Source of the DNA: Pseudosulfitobacter koreensis
Lineage (GTDB): Bacteria; Pseudomonadota; Alphaproteobacteria; Rhodobacterales; Rhodobacteraceae
Direction of reading: 5' to 3'
Length of the DNA stretch: 64,000 nt
NCBI RefSeq assembly: GCF_024733015.1
Contig: NZ_JANKJG010000001.1
Span: 1-64,000 of the forward strand
Part shown: in pieces, positions 19,616-29,576 of the stretch
How the letters are laid out: each line of letters begins with the position of its first letter
Numbering within the stretch: the first letter of the stretch is position 1
Program-made: the position numbers and the translations under genes
The notes under the pieces: generated by a model
Database searches by the model: none
Told to the model about the DNA's origin: nothing
Seen by the model: the letters and a program-made list of their open reading frames with translations, nothing else

Positions 19616-19962
19616 TGCCCATACCCTTTATGCTGCTCAATATTGTTTTTTACCCATACATCCAGAAATTAACGGGTCGAATCAATCCTTAACTGCGAAT
19701 CGGCTGGCTCCAACGCCGCAATTGCGCCACAATTTGGTTAGGAATGGCTAAATTGACGCACTTTTTCTTACCGTGGCAAGCCCTGGATCAAGGCACGTAG
19801 CGCTACTTGGGCCAAAGATCGCGGTGGTGGCGCTAACTGTGCCAAAGCGTCCTGTTCATGTTTGGAAACCTCATGTTATGAGGCGATCAGGCCATGATGG
19901 CCGCGGCGCGCCAGCGTCGTATTTGGCACCATCCGCCCGTGGCGGCGACAGGGAGACGACAC
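19616..19962 (+). other. Divergent promoter region between chvI and pckA
   Basis: This 347-bp gene-free stretch must hold the promoters of chvI and pckA. The chvI-proximal half is AT-richer than its surroundings. The pckA-proximal half carries two 18-bp direct repeats (19800-19847) and an inverted TTTGGCAC (19923-19930). No small gene with a ribosome site was found. Confidence 0.6.
19800..19847 (+). promoter_or_regulatory. Pair of direct repeats upstream of pckA
   Basis: GCGCTACTTGGGCCAAAG (19800-19817) and GCGCTAACTGTGCCAAAG (19830-19847) agree at 15 of 18 positions and their starts are 30 bp apart, close to three helical turns. Same-face spacing suggests cooperative binding of a regulator of pckA, 116 bp before its ATG. 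Confidence 0.45.
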
Positions 19963-21561
<1,599 letters not shown>

Positions 21562-21590
21562 ACGCACCCCATCCAGACACGACACAAGAA

Positions 21591-21624
21591 AGCCCCCGAC
21601 ACCCCTAAGGTGCGGGGGCTTTTT
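21591..21624 (+). terminator. Rho-independent terminator after pckA
   Basis: The stem AGCCCCCG / CGGGGGCT, extended by ACC/GGT pairs, has a short AT loop and is followed by TTTT. The sequence AAGAAA on the other side lets it work for the convergent 234-residue gene as well. Confidence 0.85.
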
Positions 21625-21639
21625 CATGCGAGGTCAGGA

Positions 21640-22344
21640 TCAGGCCGCAAGGTCCAGCGGCACATGGATGATGTGCTGAAGATCCTCGAACCCCATATAG
21701 ACCATGTTGCCCTCGACCGGCTTGTTCTGGCCTTCGATCTTCCAGCTCAGGCAGAACGGATCGACGTGCATATACCCCTCGCGCTCGGCCAGTCCACGCC
21801 GGGCGATGGTTCGCGGCATGAAGCCAAAGACGTAATCGGGCTGCCACTGCAACAGGCTGGTCAGGAACGCGAACCGCGCAAGGATATCGACGATCCCGCG
21901 CCCGCGATAATTGCCCTCTTCAGGGTTGATCCACATTTCGCCGTGATAGCAGACCTTGCCCGCCATGCGACGCGCCCCCGGACCCGACTTGTACCAGGAA
22001 TCGTCCAGATCAATCGGCACGCCCGACGGCGGATAGGCGCGAAAGTTCTGCTCCATGTGATCGGCCAGCGTATGCCCCTGAAGGTCGATCAACCGCACCG
22101 CCTGTGTCTGCACGATCTTGCCCTGCGGGTTGCGCCCGACAGACCAGAACCCCTTGTCCGCCGTCATGTCAGAGCGCGCGGTATCAAACGGCAGGCTGAC
22201 CGGCTGGTGAGGCCGACACTGTGAAATCAAGGCCTTATATTCGTTGAAATCGTCACCGACAGAAATGTAAAGCTGTCGCTTTGCCAACAACTCAACCGTT
22301 TCCGTCAGCAAACGCGAGCCTTCAAAGACAGTGTGGATGCTCAT
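21640..22344 (-). CDS. Conserved protein of unknown function, possible N-acyltransferase-like fold
   Basis: I do not recognise this 234-residue soluble protein. Its middle and C-terminal half (WINPEEGNYRGRGIVDILAR and nearby DYVFGFMPRTIARRGLAEREGYMH) has the rhythm of a GNAT-like acyl-CoA-binding fold, but no diagnostic motif is certain. The ATG at 22344 follows a near-perfect ribosome site (AAGGAGAAT), indicating good expression. The only same-strand upstream neighbour is a LysR-type HTH protein 184 bp away, which may regulate it. Confidence 0.65.
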   Translation of the reverse strand: MSIHTVFEGSRLLTETVELLAKRQLYISVGDDFNEYKALISQCRPHQPVSLPFDTARSDMTADKGFWSVGRNPQGKIVQTQAVRLIDLQGHTLADHMEQNFRAYPPSGVPIDLDDSWYKSGPGARRMAGKVCYHGEMWINPEEGNYRGRGIVDILARFAFLTSLLQWQPDYVFGFMPRTIARRGLAEREGYMHVDPFCLSWKIEGQNKPVEGNMVYMGFEDLQHIIHVPLDLAA

Positions 22345-22528
22345 CAGGATTCTCCTTCGTGAGACGCATGAACAGGATGAACGGTGGCAGGCGGACATCC
22401 CGTTCATGCCCGCATCAGACACAGTTCCAGCCCGAGACATACACCAAACGTGTTGCATTTGCATGGCAGAAGACATGCGCCAGCCAGATCGGCGTGGCCC
22501 TGACACGCATGGCCAGCTCCGTCAGCGG

Positions 22529-23368
22529 TCAGATATCGACGTTCATTTCCCAGTCCGCGTCCATCGTGTTGGCGAATTTCTCCGGCAGGTCGTCGATCAT
22601 CAGATCGTTGGTCCGCTCGATGATGTTGACCAGCGCAAAGGATCCGTCAGGGAACCGCGCGCCCAGCAGCAGACGCGCATAGCTCAGCGGCATCAGCGGT
22701 GTGCCGGGCTTTCGCGCCACCGTTGTGTGTATGTGGTCAAAGCGCAGCGCGTTGTTCGCCGCGATCTCCTGAAAGGTGCCCTCCATGAGGTCACTGATCA
22801 GCGGCCCGCCCGGGAGTGCCTCGAGCGTGCGGCCAATGGAACTGCTTTGCCATTCCCAGCCGAACCAGGTGGCGAAGGAAGACTCGCGCCCCACGTCCAC
22901 ACAGACCCAGTGCTGATCGTTGGGCCGGAACACCATCGCATAGGGGCGCACGGGCTGGAACGCGGGATGCTCGATGTTGCCGCCAGACTCGGCCCAGTAC
23001 CGCATGCACGCGCGCATGAACTCGGACCCGTTCTGCCACAGATCGCCCAGGGGGCGTTGCTGCATGAAAAAGCGCCATTCGCCATCTTCCTTGGAAATGC
23101 GCAGCATGCCGTGTTCAAAACCGACCTCGGAGGTCAGCCAGGCGTTGCCGCGCGACAGCAGCGTCAGAGCCTCTGGCAACGCACTGGCGCCGCGCTCGGT
23201 CAGCTCGTATCGGCGGTCCCTGATTCGAAACAGGTCGAATCCCTTGGCCTGCTCCAGGAACGAAATGTGCCGTCGCACGGTCTGACGAGTGCTTCCCAGT
23301 TCCTCTACAGCCGAAGACAGGTTCAAATGACGCGCCAAAGTGGTGAATGAGCGCAGCATTTCAAACAA
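22529..23368 (-). CDS. LysR-type HTH protein with non-standard C-terminal domain
   Basis: A 279-residue regulator. The N-terminal 65 residues are a LysR-like winged helix (LARHLNLSSAVEELGSTRQT, then VRRHISFLE). The remaining 210 residues do not resemble the usual periplasmic-binding-type effector domain: they are Trp- and Met-rich (for example FATWFGWEWQSSSIGR) and end in an acidic tail. The first in-frame start is TTG at 23368; an ATG at 23359 is equally possible, as neither has a clear ribosome site. It is divergent from the XRE regulator. Confidence 0.7.
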   Translation of the reverse strand: MFEMLRSFTTLARHLNLSSAVEELGSTRQTVRRHISFLEQAKGFDLFRIRDRRYELTERGASALPEALTLLSRGNAWLTSEVGFEHGMLRISKEDGEWRFFMQQRPLGDLWQNGSEFMRACMRYWAESGGNIEHPAFQPVRPYAMVFRPNDQHWVCVDVGRESSFATWFGWEWQSSSIGRTLEALPGGPLISDLMEGTFQEIAANNALRFDHIHTTVARKPGTPLMPLSYARLLLGARFPDGSFALVNIIERTNDLMIDDLPEKFANTMDADWEMNVDI

Positions 23369-23474
23369 GAGGGGGTGATGGTCGTAGTGTACATCTGAAG
23401 GCTTACGTGTAATTTTACGGCCCCTTTCAACCTATACTTTTATTAGTGGTACATAAATCATCCAGTGATGCAAC

Positions 23475-23507
23475 ATCTATGCACCCCATTTGTAAAAATC
23501 TATGCAC
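23475..23507 (+). promoter_or_regulatory. Direct repeats ATCTATGCAC upstream of the XRE gene
   Basis: The 10-mer ATCTATGCAC occurs at 23475-23484 and again at 23498-23507, 23 bp apart, in the AT-rich 200-bp region between the divergent LysR-type and XRE genes. A repeated site 62 bp before the XRE ATG is a reasonable operator for autoregulation. Confidence 0.4.
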
Positions 23508-23568
23508 TTGATTGCGGACGAGATTCCGATGATCACTGACCGCCATACAACCGGAGGTACTTAAACAG

Positions 23569-23931
23569 ATGTCTCATCCCGTAGATATTCATGTTGGTCG
23601 TAAGCTGAAACAAGCACGCACCCTGCGACGCATGTCGCAAACAGATGTTGCACGTCAGCTGAAACTGTCTTTCCAACAAATCCAGAAATACGAAATCGGC
23701 TCGAACCGCATCGCGGCCAGCCGTCTTTACGACCTGTCACGCATTCTTCAGGTGCCGACCTCTTACTTTTTCGAAGGCCTGACCGACGCGGACAGCGCAC
23801 AGGAAAGCACCCGCGATCACGGTCTCGATATCGTCAACGCAGTGGCCTCCATCGAGGATGAGCAGATCAAGTCCCGCATCGTCACCTTCATCGAAGACGT
23901 GTCCGGGCGTACCGTCGCCAAATCAGCCTGA
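23569..23931 (+). CDS. XRE-family helix-turn-helix regulator
   Basis: A 120-residue DNA-binding protein with one Cro/C1-type HTH at residues 10-65 (GRKLKQARTLRRMSQTDVAR then LKLSFQQIQKYEIGSNRI). The rest is a short dimerisation tail. Small stand-alone XRE proteins of this kind are common chromosomal regulators in Rhodobacteraceae; the targets are unknown. The ATG follows GGAGGT. Its stop is 3 bp from the convergent exporter gene. Confidence 0.88.
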   Translation: MSHPVDIHVGRKLKQARTLRRMSQTDVARQLKLSFQQIQKYEIGSNRIAASRLYDLSRILQVPTSYFFEGLTDADSAQESTRDHGLDIVNAVASIEDEQIKSRIVTFIEDVSGRTVAKSA

Positions 23932-23934
23932 AGG

Positions 23935-24702
23935 CTATTCAACCAGCGCGCGACGCACCAGGTTCACCCCTGCCACCAGCAGAACGAACAGCGTCGCGCG
24001 GCGGAACAGCACCTGGTCGATCCGGTCCATGACCCGGCTGCCGCAGACCATGCCCAACAGCGCCGGAACGACCATCGCGGCACTCAGCGGCCAGGTCGCC
24101 GCGTTCAGCACACCCGACCCGACGTGCGCCCCCACCAACGACACCGCCCCCAGCCCATAGATCACGCCCTGCGCGCGCATCTGTTCATGTTTCTCGGTCC
24201 CCAGTGCCGTCAGATACATCACCGTCGGCGGGCCCCAGATGCCGGAAATACCGCCCAGAAACCCGGCAACCGTCCCGATCACCACCTCGAAGACCGTGCT
24301 TTGCCCATTCAGCTTCAGCGTCCAGCCAACGATCTGCATCAGCGCAAAACCGGTCACCGGAACCCCGATGATCAGCAGCATCACCTGCATCGGCAGCACA
24401 CTGACCAATTGCGCGCTCAGAACCAGAACAATCCCGCCCACGATCATGTAGGTCCTGAACTTGGTGATCGACGCCCAGGCGGCACGAGGCCCCTGACGCA
24501 GCGCCTGCACTCCGTTCGTGGCCAATGTCGGCAACAGCAGCATCGCCAGCGCCAGATCGGGCGCCAGGAACGTCGACAGCCCCGAAACGAATATCATCGG
24601 CATCGCGAACCCCACGACGCCCTTCACGAATCCGGCCAGCAATGCAATCCCGAGGGCAAGTCCGAATTGAAGCGGCGTCAGCAGTGTCAGAAGGATGTCC
24701 AT
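23935..24702 (-). CDS. TauE/SafE-family membrane exporter
   Basis: Inner-membrane permease of 255 residues with seven or eight transmembrane segments. The internally repeated TauE/SafE pattern is visible as AGFVKGVVGFAMPMIF near residue 24 and AGFLGGISGIWGPPTVMY near residue 150. Family members export sulfite, sulfoacetate or other small organosulfonate anions, or transport unrelated anions; the cargo cannot be read from sequence. It is a single-gene unit. Confidence 0.88.
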   Translation of the reverse strand: MDILLTLLTPLQFGLALGIALLAGFVKGVVGFAMPMIFVSGLSTFLAPDLALAMLLLPTLATNGVQALRQGPRAAWASITKFRTYMIVGGIVLVLSAQLVSVLPMQVMLLIIGVPVTGFALMQIVGWTLKLNGQSTVFEVVIGTVAGFLGGISGIWGPPTVMYLTALGTEKHEQMRAQGVIYGLGAVSLVGAHVGSGVLNAATWPLSAAMVVPALLGMVCGSRVMDRIDQVLFRRATLFVLLVAGVNLVRRALVE

Positions 24703-24849
24703 GACCCCGCTATACCACCCTGTCCAGCCGCTGCACCTCCAAAAACACGGCGTAACTTTCGATCAAATTGCCGCATGTAAACGCAAATAAGTTGCGCTGC
24801 ACCTGCGAAGGCCCTATCTCAACCGGCAAGCAAACAAGGGATTTCAGAC

Positions 24850-26535
24850 ATGGCGCACGATGGACAAGACATGACTTCGGCTACTTCGGTGATTATGGGC
24901 GATCTTTTGGCGACAACCAGCCACGCGATCGCGCCAGTCGATGCGATTCTCGACACCGCCAAGGACAAGCTGCGCGTGATGCTCAGCGAAAATGGCCGTG
25001 TCTCCGCCACCCTCGTCGAACAGAACCAGACCGCGGCACACGGGCTGGCGTGGCTGGCGACCTATGCGCAGTCCCTGCACGAGATGCACAAATGGGCGAC
25101 CGCACTGGATCAGAACGGCCGCTTTGGCGAAGTCGAACAGCTGCTGCTGCAGATCGGTTTCGGCGAATACCTTGCCCAGATCCAGGGCGGCATCGCGATG
25201 AACCAGGGCGAGGTCGTGCGCGCGCACGACATGGGCCTGTCTCCCGACGATATGGCGGGCCTGTCCACGCCCGCGATCACCGCACTGATCCAGCATGGCA
25301 ATACCCAAGCCGCGCGCATCCGTCTGGTCGAGCTGATGCAGGAACGCAGCGCCGAGATTACGGTGGGTGCGTCCGGCCTCGACGAAGAGCTTGAGATGAT
25401 CCGCGAACAATTCCGCCGCTATGCGCTGGAAAAGGTCGAGCCCTTTGCCCACGACTGGCACCTGAACGACCAGCTGATCCCCATCGAAGTGATCAACGAG
25501 CTGGCCGAAATGGGCGTCTTCGGCCTGACCATCCCCGAAGAGCACGGCGGCCTGGGCCTGTCCAAGGCGTCGATGTGCGTGGTCTCCGAAGAGCTGTCGC
25601 GCGGCTATATCGGCGTGGGCTCGCTGGGCACCCGCTCGGAAATCGCAGCCGAGTTGATCATCGCGGGCGGCACGGACGAACAGAAAGCCAAATGGCTCCC
25701 CGCCCTCGCCTCGGGGGAAAAGCTGCCCACGGCCGTCTTCACCGAACCCAACACCGGCTCTGACCTTGGTGCGCTGCGCACCCGCGCCGTCAAGGATGGC
25801 GATGATTACAAGGTCACCGGCAACAAGACGTGGATCACCCACGCCTCGCGCACTCATGTGATGACGCTGCTTGCCCGAACCGATCCGACCACCACCGACT
25901 ACAAGGGCCTGTCGATGTTCCTGGCCGAAAAGACACCCGGCGACGACGCGAACCCCTTCCCCACCGACGGCATGACCGGCGGCGAAATCGAGGTGCTGGG
26001 CTACCGCGGCATGAAGGAATACGAGCTGGCCTTCGACAACTTCCACGTGAAGGGCGAAAACCTGCTCGGCGGCGAAGAGGGCAAAGGCTTCAAGCAGCTG
26101 ATGGAGACCTTCGAATCCGCCCGCATCCAGACCGCCGCACGTGCCATCGGCGTGGCCCAATCGGCGCTGGATATCTCGATGCAATACGCCATCGACCGCA
26201 AGCAGTTCGGCAAATCGCTGATCGAATTCCCCCGTGTCGCAAACAAGCTGGCGATGATGGCCGTAGAGATCATGATCGCCCGCCAGTTGACCTACTTCAG
26301 CGCCTTCGAGAAGGACCAGAGCCGCCGCTGCGACGTCGAGGCCGGAATGGCCAAGCTGCTCGGCGCACGCGTGGCATGGGCCGCCGCCGACAACGGCTTG
26401 CAGATCCACGGCGGCAACGGCTTTGCACTGGAATACAAGATCAGCCGCGTGCTTTGCGATGCGCGCATCCTCAACATCTTCGAGGGGGCCGCCGAAATCC
26501 AGGCTCAGGTCATCGCCCGCCGCCTGCTGGGCTGA
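24850..26535 (+). CDS. mcd: Acyl-CoA dehydrogenase with N-terminal extension, probable (2S)-methylsuccinyl-CoA dehydrogenase
   Basis: Flavoprotein of 561 residues, about 170 longer than ordinary acyl-CoA dehydrogenases. The extra N-terminal helical domain (residues 1-170, with AAHGLAWLATYAQSLHEM) is the hallmark of the methylsuccinyl-CoA dehydrogenase group of the ethylmalonyl-CoA pathway. The catalytic core follows: FAD loop AVFTEPNTGSDLG (about 297-309), WITHASRTHVM, and the C-terminal FEGAAEIQAQV. Electrons would go to ETF (10602-12286). The specific substrate is inferred from domain layout; the family call itself is firm. Confidence 0.8.
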   Translation: MAHDGQDMTSATSVIMGDLLATTSHAIAPVDAILDTAKDKLRVMLSENGRVSATLVEQNQTAAHGLAWLATYAQSLHEMHKWATALDQNGRFGEVEQLLLQIGFGEYLAQIQGGIAMNQGEVVRAHDMGLSPDDMAGLSTPAITALIQHGNTQAARIRLVELMQERSAEITVGASGLDEELEMIREQFRRYALEKVEPFAHDWHLNDQLIPIEVINELAEMGVFGLTIPEEHGGLGLSKASMCVVSEELSRGYIGVGSLGTRSEIAAELIIAGGTDEQKAKWLPALASGEKLPTAVFTEPNTGSDLGALRTRAVKDGDDYKVTGNKTWITHASRTHVMTLLARTDPTTTDYKGLSMFLAEKTPGDDANPFPTDGMTGGEIEVLGYRGMKEYELAFDNFHVKGENLLGGEEGKGFKQLMETFESARIQTAARAIGVAQSALDISMQYAIDRKQFGKSLIEFPRVANKLAMMAVEIMIARQLTYFSAFEKDQSRRCDVEAGMAKLLGARVAWAAADNGLQIHGGNGFALEYKISRVLCDARILNIFEGAAEIQAQVIARRLLG

Positions 26536-26586
26536 CCTGCCGCTTTTGCGGGCACCCCCGCCCTGCCACACCGCAAGCTTTCGCGT

Positions 26587-26608
26587 ATATGCTGCACCCG
26601 CAGCATAT
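26587..26608 (+). promoter_or_regulatory. Palindrome upstream of the TetR gene
   Basis: ATATGCTGC-accc-GCAGCATAT is a perfect 9-bp inverted repeat with a 4-nt centre, 41 bp before the TetR ATG. Size, symmetry and position fit a TetR-family operator used for autoregulation; it could also touch the transcript leaving the upstream dehydrogenase gene. Confidence 0.55.
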
Positions 26609-26649
26609 GCCGCTTGTGACCTGCGCAGCGACGCTCTACGCTTAAATCC

Positions 26650-27177
26650 ATGAAACATGCCCGTCTCAATCGCGAGAAGTGGATCAGCGCAGGTATCACC
26701 GCCCTGCGCAGCGATGGCCCGCCCGCGTTGCGCGCCGAACCCCTGGCAAGGCGCATGGGCACGACCAAGGGCTCGTTCTATTGGCACTTCACCGATGTCC
26801 CGGCCTTTCACGCGGCCCTGCTGGACCATTGGAAAAGCGAGGCGTTCGCCGATGTGGTCGCACTGCTGGAAGGTGAAGGCTCCCCCGCCGACCGCCTGCA
26901 GGACTTCGGCACCCAGGTGCTCGACGACACCACAGCCCCTGCGATCCGCTCGTGGGCGCGCGAGAACAAGGACGCCGCCGATGCGCTGGCGCAGGTCGAC
27001 GCCGAACGTCTGACCTACATGGCGACGCTGCTCACGCAACTGGGCCTCAAGAACCCTGATTTCGCCCGCGCCGCCTATGGTGCGCTGATCGGAATGCCGA
27101 TGCTGCCCAAATCCGAACGGCACGATTCCGCCAATGCCTATACCGCGTTGATCGACCTCGTGTTGGCGTTGCGCTAG
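26650..27177 (+). CDS. TetR/AcrR-family transcriptional regulator
   Basis: A 175-residue repressor. The N-terminal HTH spans residues 8-52, with the typical MGTTKGSFYWHFTDVPAFHA recognition segment. The all-helical ligand domain is short. Its position 114 bp after the acyl-CoA dehydrogenase on the same strand suggests that it responds to an acyl-CoA or related metabolite and controls itself or that gene; a palindrome just upstream supports autoregulation. No strong ribosome site is seen before the ATG. Confidence 0.9.
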   Translation: MKHARLNREKWISAGITALRSDGPPALRAEPLARRMGTTKGSFYWHFTDVPAFHAALLDHWKSEAFADVVALLEGEGSPADRLQDFGTQVLDDTTAPAIRSWARENKDAADALAQVDAERLTYMATLLTQLGLKNPDFARAAYGALIGMPMLPKSERHDSANAYTALIDLVLALR

Positions 27178-27185
27178 TCAATGCC

Positions 27186-27575
27186 ATGCGCATTGCCCTG
27201 ATCCTCGCACTTACCTTCGCCGCCGCCTGCAAGGCAGATGAGACCGCCCGCGCCTATGGGGCCGGGGACAAGACCTGGGTCCTGACTGAAATCGACGGGC
27301 AACCGTTCAGCGCCACAGCAACCCTCAACTTCCCCGAAACCGGCAAGATCGCGGGTCAGGGTCCGTGCAACGGCTATGCGACCACCATGTCCGTGCCCTA
27401 TCCGTGGTTCGAAACCGGCCCGCTGCGCGCCACCCGCCGCACCTGCCCTGAAATCGCGGACGAAAGCCGGTATTTCAATGCGCTGGCCTCCATGACGCTG
27501 ATCGAGGTACTGGGCGACGTGATGATCCTGAAGAATGAAAAGGGCCGCGAACTGCTGTTCAGAGCCGCCGACTGA
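27186..27575 (+). CDS. META-domain (HslJ-like) lipoprotein
   Basis: A 129-residue secreted protein with a short signal ending in the lipobox-like AAAC (Cys15). The rest is a META domain: [11 protein letters not shown] opening, the [12 protein letters not shown] core and a closing [11 protein letters not shown] strand. META/HslJ proteins are small envelope proteins tied to stress or antibiotic tolerance in other bacteria. The gene starts 8 bp after the TetR stop, and its 3' end overlaps the convergent recO by 17 bp. Confidence 0.82.
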   Translation: MRIALILALTFAAACKADETARAYGAGDKTWVLTEIDGQPFSATATLNFPETGKIAGQGPCNGYATTMSVPYPWFETGPLRATRRTCPEIADESRYFNALASMTLIEVLGDVMILKNEKGRELLFRAAD

Positions 27576-28284
27576 ACGCCTCGACAAAGCGCGCCCGTGC
27601 CACGGGCAACGCACGGTTGCCCTGATCGCCCGCCAGATGCGCCGACAGAAAGTGACCCGTGGTCTTCAACCCTTCGGCAATCTCGGTGTCCGGCGCTTCG
27701 CCGCGCCCGCGCAGCACATCAGGCAGCGGCAACATCCTGTCCGCCCATTCGCCCGCCCCCTCGGCTGACACGGCACGTCCCGACCTGGGCGAGACATAGA
27801 CCAGCCCCTCGGTCTTCCCCGTCACCGCGCAGGCAGTCAGATCCAGCCCGTAACCCATCTCTTCCAACAGCGCCAATTCCCAGCGCAGATAGGCCAGCGG
27901 CCACAAATCCTCTTGCCCCATCAGGTCCAGCAACCCTTCGGTGCGACGGTAAAGCGGCGCGTGAACCTCGCGCTCGGGCAGGCAAAAGCACAACAGCGCC
28001 GTGACCGCGTTCAGCCCGGCCAGCGACATCCGGTCACCCATCGCCTGCGCCGCCCTGCTGCGCACCGGCTCGACGGTGAAGCTGCCGATGTGATCTTCCA
28101 GCCGCGCGCGCCACGCCACGTCCAGCTGCGCGCCGGGCTGCAGGATCGGCGCGATCTTGCGGCTGGTGCCGCCCCGGACAACGCCCGCGTGGCGTCCCCG
28201 CTCTTCGGTAAACACTTCGATGATGACTGAGGTCTCGCCGTGTTTGCGCGCGGCCAGCAATATGCCCGTTCCCCGCCAGTCCAT
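27559..28284 (-). CDS. recO: DNA repair protein RecO
   Basis: RecO (241 residues) anneals single strands and, with RecR, loads RecA in the RecF pathway. The N-terminal OB fold opens with [17 protein letters not shown], and the helical C-terminal part includes [19 protein letters not shown]. It ends the minus-strand run of core genes from rpoZ. Its last 17 bp overlap the META gene in the opposite direction, so the two convergent transcripts are complementary at their ends. Confidence 0.93.
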   Translation of the reverse strand: MDWRGTGILLAARKHGETSVIIEVFTEERGRHAGVVRGGTSRKIAPILQPGAQLDVAWRARLEDHIGSFTVEPVRSRAAQAMGDRMSLAGLNAVTALLCFCLPEREVHAPLYRRTEGLLDLMGQEDLWPLAYLRWELALLEEMGYGLDLTACAVTGKTEGLVYVSPRSGRAVSAEGAGEWADRMLPLPDVLRGRGEAPDTEIAEGLKTTGHFLSAHLAGDQGNRALPVARARFVEAFSRRL

Positions 28285-28286
28285 GC

Positions 28287-28616
28287 TCAGGCCAGCCCGT
28301 CATGATCCAGCAGATGCCGCCCCGCACGGTCCTCGACCTCGATCACCCACAGATCGGGATCGAACCCGCGCTGGCGCGTCACCACCGCATCCACATCCGC
28401 CTCGACGCCCTTGGCAAGCTCGGCCCACACACGCGTGTCGCTGGACAGATCGAAACTGCGTTGAAACACCGTCGCCTGCCCGTCCAGCGTGTTCAGCTTG
28501 ACCAGAACCGCCCCGCCAGTGTCATCCCCATGCGCCGCCACAAAGGCCGGAATATCGAACAGCCGCAGCCGCGTCAGATAGGCATCGACCCAAAAGCGCG
28601 CGGTCAAACGGCTCAT
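28287..28616 (-). CDS. DUF1491 family protein
   Basis: A 109-residue soluble protein of the alphaproteobacterial DUF1491 family, recognised from the start [19 protein letters not shown] and from [18 protein letters not shown] near the end. Function is unknown; the gene is regularly found between era and recO in this group. The stop lies 2 bp before the recO start. Its 5' leader is formed by a copy of the dispersed GGAGTTT...GGCAAGATGAAGC repeat. Confidence 0.85.
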   Translation of the reverse strand: MSRLTARFWVDAYLTRLRLFDIPAFVAAHGDDTGGAVLVKLNTLDGQATVFQRSFDLSSDTRVWAELAKGVEADVDAVVTRQRGFDPDLWVIEVEDRAGRHLLDHDGLA

Positions 28617-28617
28617 G

Positions 28618-28641
28618 GCTTCATCTTGCCCGACAAACTCC
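28618..28641 (-). repeat. REP-like repeat tail, copy 2
   Basis: Read on the minus strand, GGAGTTTGTCGGGCAAGATGAAGC agrees at 20 of 24 positions with the tail of the element at 3060-3083, and is likewise preceded by a G/C-rich run. It fills the space between era and DUF1491 and ends one base before the DUF1491 ATG. Confidence 0.55.
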
Positions 28642-28667
28642 CCCCGGAGGGTCGCTTGGCCACAGGA

Positions 28668-29576
28668 TCAGGCGTTGCCATCTTTGAAATCCAGCCCCAT
28701 TTCCGAATAGCGCTCGGCCTCTTCCTGCCACTTCTCGCGCACCTTCACCTGCAAGAACAGGTGCACGCGACGGCCCAGGAACTCCTCCAGCTCGGTGCGG
28801 CTGGCCTTCGAGACGGACTTGATCGTCTCGCCCTTATTGCCCAGCACGATGCCCTTGTGACCATCACGGCTGACGTAAACCACCTGGTCGATCCGCGCGG
28901 TGCCGTCAGGGCGCTCTTCCCAATGCTCGGTCTCGACCGTCAGCTGGTAGGGCAGCTCCTGATGCAGGCGCAGAGTCAGCTTTTCACGGGTCATTTCGGC
29001 GGCGATCATCCGCATCGGCAGATCGGCGATCTGATCTTCCGGATACAACCAAGGCCCCTCGGGCAGTTGCCCCGCCAGCCAGGCGCGCAGCGCATCGACG
29101 CCAAATCCCTTCTCGGCGGAAATCATGAAGGTCTCGACGAAGTTGTAGCGCTCGTTCATGTCCTTGGTCAGCCCCAGCAGAACCTGCGATTCCACCCGGT
29201 CGATCTTGTTGATCGCCAACGCAACCTTGCGGCCCTCGCCGATGTTGCCCAAGCCCTCCAGAATACGCTCCACGCCTTCGGACACGCCCCGGTGCGCCTC
29301 GATCATCAGCACGACCACGTCGGCATCCGCAGCCCCGCCCCACGCGGCTGCGACCATCGCGCGGTCCAGCCTGCGGCGTGGCTGGAACAGGCCGGGCGTG
29401 TCCACGAACACGATCTGCGCATCGCCTTCGATGGCGACGCCGCGGATGCGCGTGCGGGTGGTCTGGACCTTGTGGGTGACGATCGACACCTTGGCCCCGA
29501 CCATCCGGTTCAACAGGGTGGATTTGCCGGCATTCGGCTCTCCGATCAGGGCGACGAAACCGGCGCGGGTGTTCAT
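28668..29576 (-). CDS. era: GTPase Era
   Basis: Essential GTPase for 16S rRNA maturation and 30S assembly, 302 residues. The G1 motif GEPNAGKST is at residues 12-20, G3 is DTPG (about 58-61), G4 is NKID (about 123-126), and the C-terminal KH RNA-binding domain carries [10 protein letters not shown]. The start overlaps the rnc stop by 4 bp, so RNase III and Era are translationally coupled, as in many bacteria. Confidence 0.96.
   Translation of the reverse strand: MNTRAGFVALIGEPNAGKSTLLNRMVGAKVSIVTHKVQTTRTRIRGVAIEGDAQIVFVDTPGLFQPRRRLDRAMVAAAWGGAADADVVVLMIEAHRGVSEGVERILEGLGNIGEGRKVALAINKIDRVESQVLLGLTKDMNERYNFVETFMISAEKGFGVDALRAWLAGQLPEGPWLYPEDQIADLPMRMIAAEMTREKLTLRLHQELPYQLTVETEHWEERPDGTARIDQVVYVSRDGHKGIVLGNKGETIKSVSKASRTELEEFLGRRVHLFLQVKVREKWQEEAERYSEMGLDFKDGNA

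Noticed and set aside
19667-19694. TTAAC ... TTAAC near chvI as another CtrA site
   Set aside because: The half-sites are about 17 nt apart, not 7, so it does not fit the consensus.
24844-27123. 759-residue open frame on the minus strand over the acyl-CoA dehydrogenase and TetR genes
   Set aside because: It is the antisense shadow of GC-rich coding DNA. The product is His/Gly/Asp-rich without domains and spans two well-supported genes on the other strand.
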